This document shows, one piece after another, positions 5,437 through 7,421 of a stretch of DNA of 7,421 nt. Numbering within the stretch: the stretch's first letter is position 1; every line of letters begins with the position of its first letter. The position numbers and the translations under genes are program-made. The notes under the pieces were generated by a model that searched no databases, had not been told where the DNA came from, and worked only from the letters and a program-made list of their open reading frames with translations. The stretch spans positions 1 to 7,421 of the forward strand of contig DYOJ01000108.1 in the NCBI GenBank assembly GCA_020720705.1, in the 5' to 3' direction. This DNA is from Acetofilamentum sp. (GTDB lineage: Bacteria; Bacteroidota; Bacteroidia; Bacteroidales; JAADGE01).

Positions 5437-7200
5437 TACAAATAATTTGTCTAAGTGAGTTTGATATTTTTGCTTGACGAAGCGACGTTTCAGTTTCAAT
5501 GTAGGCGATAGTTCACCACCGTCCACCGTCCAATTATCGGGTACTAATTCAAATTTTTTGATTTGCTCGGTTTTCCCGATGCGTTTGTTGAAAAATTCAA
5601 TTTCCTCTTCGTATCGTTCAATAACTTTCTTGTTTTTAATCAAATCATCGTTATCGTGGTAGTGGATGTGCTTGCGAGATGCCCAGTCGTGCAAAAATTC
5701 ATAATTCGGAACTAAAAGGGCAGCAGTATATTTTTCGTTTTCGCCCACAACCATAGCCTGTTCTATAAACAACGATTCTTTCAAAATATTTTCAACTGCT
5801 TGAGGCGCAACGTATTTACCTGTCGAAAGTTTGAACATTTCTTTCTTTCTGTCTGTAATTTTAAGATATTTTCCGTGCAACATTTCCCCTATGTCGCCGG
5901 TATGGAACCACCCTTCGGAATCAATTGTTTCTGCCGTTAGTTCGTCAGCTTTGTAGTATCCGGGCATAAGGTTTGGACCTTTGAAAAGAATTTCGCCGTC
6001 ATCGGCAATTTTTAGTGTTTGCTCTTTGCCGAGTATCGGACCCACTGTTCCGAAATGAAAATCTTTTGGGTGATTAACGGCAATAACAGGTGCGGTTTCT
6101 GTAAGTCCGTATCCTTCAAAAACCGGTAAGCCGGCAGCCATAAATATTTTGGCGAGCCGCATCTGAAGTGCAGCTCCGCCGGAAATTATCAATTTTATAT
6201 TTCCGCCTAATGCTTCGCGCCATTTTGAAAAAATCAAAGCACTGTATAAACCTAATTTAGCATTGTAAATCAATGAGTTACGTTCTGAATATTTATGTCC
6301 GAGTTCAACGGCATCGTGAAAAAGCTTTCGTTTTATACCTTCTAAATCTTTGCCTTTTTCCATAATTTTGTCGTAAATGCGTTCCAACAAGCGCGGCACG
6401 GTTACAAACACATTCGGTTTAACTTCTTTCAGATTATCGGCAACTTTCTCAATACTCTCGGCATACCAAATGCTGATTCCGAGATACTGAAAGGTGTATC
6501 CTCCGATACGTTCAAGAACGTGACACAAAGGCAAAAAACTAAGTGCGCGGTGTCGGTGATTGAGTCCGATAATGTGTTTGATATAATGAATTTGATAAAT
6601 AAAATTATGGTGTGTCAGCATAACACCTTTGGGAACTCCGGTTGTGCCCGATGTATAAATAATGGTTGCAACATCATCCGGCTTTACCGAGTCTTTGATG
6701 TTTTTGAGTTTTCCGCGAGTGATCGGGGTGTTATTTGCTTTGCCGAGGTCTGTGATTTCTGACCAATGTGCTGCCCCCGAAATTTGGTCGAAACTGTATA
6801 TCTTTGGTTTATTGGAAATTTGATTTGCAATAGGACTGATTTTGTCGAAAAGTTCTTTGTTTGAAATCAGCACAATTTTAGCTTCGGAATGTTGCAATAT
6901 GTGTTTATATTCATCCTCGCTGATAGTGGGGTAAATAGGCACGTGCACTGCGCCGACTTGCAAGATAGCTTGGTCGGCAAAATTCCACTCCGGACGATTG
7001 TTTGAAACTGTCGCTACTTTGTCGCCGGCTCCTATGCCAAGCATGAGTAGTCCGAGACTGAATAACTCTGTTATTTCAAGAACTTCGGACGTTCCGTATT
7101 TACGCCAAGTCCCATTCTCTTTTCCCACAAATATATCTTTTTTTGACGAAAACTCGTGCTTAAAACGTTCTTGCAGGTCAAAAATTCGTGTAACTTCCAT
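5434..7200 (-). CDS. Long-chain fatty-acid--CoA ligase (AMP-forming)
   Basis: This 588-residue adenylate-forming enzyme activates a fatty acid with ATP to an acyl-AMP and then transfers it to coenzyme A. Recognised adenylation motifs appear in order: YTSGTTGVPKG (182-192, phosphate loop), LSFLPLCHVLER (220-231), GYGLTETAP (363-371), GWFHTGDIG (430-438), DRKKEMFKLSTGKYVAP (450-466), and the C-terminal TLKLKRR (567-573) with the probable adenylation-stage lysine K569. Length and motif wording match the FadD15-like long-chain acyl-CoA synthetases common in Bacteroidota and Actinobacteria. There is no signal peptide, so it is cytoplasmic or peripheral at the inner membrane. Exact chain length cannot be read. 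The ATG at 7200 is preceded by purine-rich sequence (AAGATAAGAAAA) and a candidate promoter inside an operator-like palindrome. No beta-oxidation genes lie beside it within the window. Confidence 0.95.
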   Translation of the reverse strand: MEVTRIFDLQERFKHEFSSKKDIFVGKENGTWRKYGTSEVLEITELFSLGLLMLGIGAGDKVATVSNNRPEWNFADQAILQVGAVHVPIYPTISEDEYKHILQHSEAKIVLISNKELFDKISPIANQISNKPKIYSFDQISGAAHWSEITDLGKANNTPITRGKLKNIKDSVKPDDVATIIYTSGTTGVPKGVMLTHHNFIYQIHYIKHIIGLNHRHRALSFLPLCHVLERIGGYTFQYLGISIWYAESIEKVADNLKEVKPNVFVTVPRLLERIYDKIMEKGKDLEGIKRKLFHDAVELGHKYSERNSLIYNAKLGLYSALIFSKWREALGGNIKLIISGGAALQMRLAKIFMAAGLPVFEGYGLTETAPVIAVNHPKDFHFGTVGPILGKEQTLKIADDGEILFKGPNLMPGYYKADELTAETIDSEGWFHTGDIGEMLHGKYLKITDRKKEMFKLSTGKYVAPQAVENILKESLFIEQAMVVGENEKYTAALLVPNYEFLHDWASRKHIHYHDNDDLIKNKKVIERYEEEIEFFNKRIGKTEQIKKFELVPDNWTVDGGELSPTLKLKRRFVKQKYQTHLDKLFV

Positions 7201-7212
7201 TTTTCTTATCTT

Positions 7213-7283
7213 AATTTCACAAAAATATTATTTTTTTGTGAATTACTTTATTTTTTTGTAATTTGTTTTATTCAACTTGTGAA
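7213..7283. promoter_or_regulatory. Operator-like palindrome and phased half-sites over the ligase promoter
   Basis: TTCACAAAAA (7216-7225) and TTTTTGTGAA (7233-7242) are perfect 10-bp inverted repeats with a 7-nt centre; one bulged base allows extension to TAATTTCAC.../...GTGAATTA (7213-7245). Related half-sites recur downstream in direct orientation: TTTTTGTAAT at 7253-7262 and CTTGTGAA at 7276-7283. Their central Gs (7238, 7258, 7279) are 20 and 21 bp apart, about two helical turns. The arrangement covers the candidate -7 box, as a repressor site would. The regulator is unknown. Confidence 0.45.
7220..7227 (-). promoter_or_regulatory. Candidate -7 box of the acyl-CoA ligase promoter
   Basis: The minus strand reads TATTTTTG, matching TAnnTTTG, 20 bp before the ATG; a start near 7214 would give a leader of about 14 nt. 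No -33 TTG is seen at 19-21 bp. The box lies inside the left arm and loop of the palindrome at 7213-7245. Confidence 0.4.
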
Positions 7284-7393
7284 ATAATATCTGTGTCTAT
7301 TTTATAATTTTCAGTTTTTTTTATGTTGCAATAGTCCGTTTATATTTTATGTAAGATATTGATTTATTGTAAATAATTCTACTTTACGAAGTT

Positions 7394-7421
7394 ATGCCGG
7401 CAAAAGAAAAGCGTGGACGCT
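7394..7421 (+). CDS. Start of a + strand gene running off the window (partial, unidentified)
   Basis: An ATG at 7394 opens a frame with no stop to the window end, beginning MPAKEKRGR. The basic start is compatible with a cytoplasmic or nucleic-acid-binding protein, but nine residues give no identity. An in-frame stop at 7370-7372 limits any upstream extension. TACTTTAC at 7380-7387 resembles a -7 box with one mismatch, with TTG at 7359-7361. If real, the gene is divergent from the ligase across a 193-bp gap. Confidence 0.4.

Noticed and set aside
142..7200. Reading the four minus-strand genes as one operon
   Set aside because: Gaps of about 175-510 bp, a -7 box before each gene and terminator-like hairpins between several of them argue for separate units; the functions are unrelated.

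Overview
This AT-rich window looks like chromosomal DNA of a member of the Bacteroidota. Three signs point there: all four complete genes have a TAnnTTTG-type -7 box shortly upstream and no clear Shine-Dalgarno sequence, there is a HEAT-repeat/cyclophilin lipoprotein, and the Rpn-like PD-(D/E)XK protein is of a kind common in that phylum. The genus cannot be read from the sequence.

Layout: the last 19 codons of a + strand gene (3-62) converge on a block of four minus-strand genes. A strong bidirectional terminator hairpin (81-119) separates them. In genome order the block is: a PD-(D/E)XK nuclease-family transposase-like protein (142-1080), IMP dehydrogenase guaB (1275-2747), a lipoprotein fusing HEAT repeats to a C-terminal cyclophilin peptidyl-prolyl isomerase (3256-5259), and a long-chain acyl-CoA synthetase/AMP-forming ligase (5434-7200). 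A further + strand gene appears to begin at 7394 and runs off the end, divergent from the ligase.

The four genes share direction, but gaps of about 175-510 bp, a candidate promoter before each, and terminator-like hairpins between several of them suggest separate transcription units. Their functions (guanine nucleotide synthesis, envelope protein folding, fatty-acid activation, DNA cleavage/recombination) do not form one pathway.

No convincing new biological system is visible. What deserves a second look is in the noncoding DNA: an operator-like palindrome with helically phased half-sites over the ligase promoter (7213-7283), three 10-bp-phased TTTTGAC units (3131-3160), overlapping alternative hairpins (2926-3002), and an inverted repeat spanning the stop codon of the cyclophilin gene (3189-3261). 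These are all sequence observations; function is inference.
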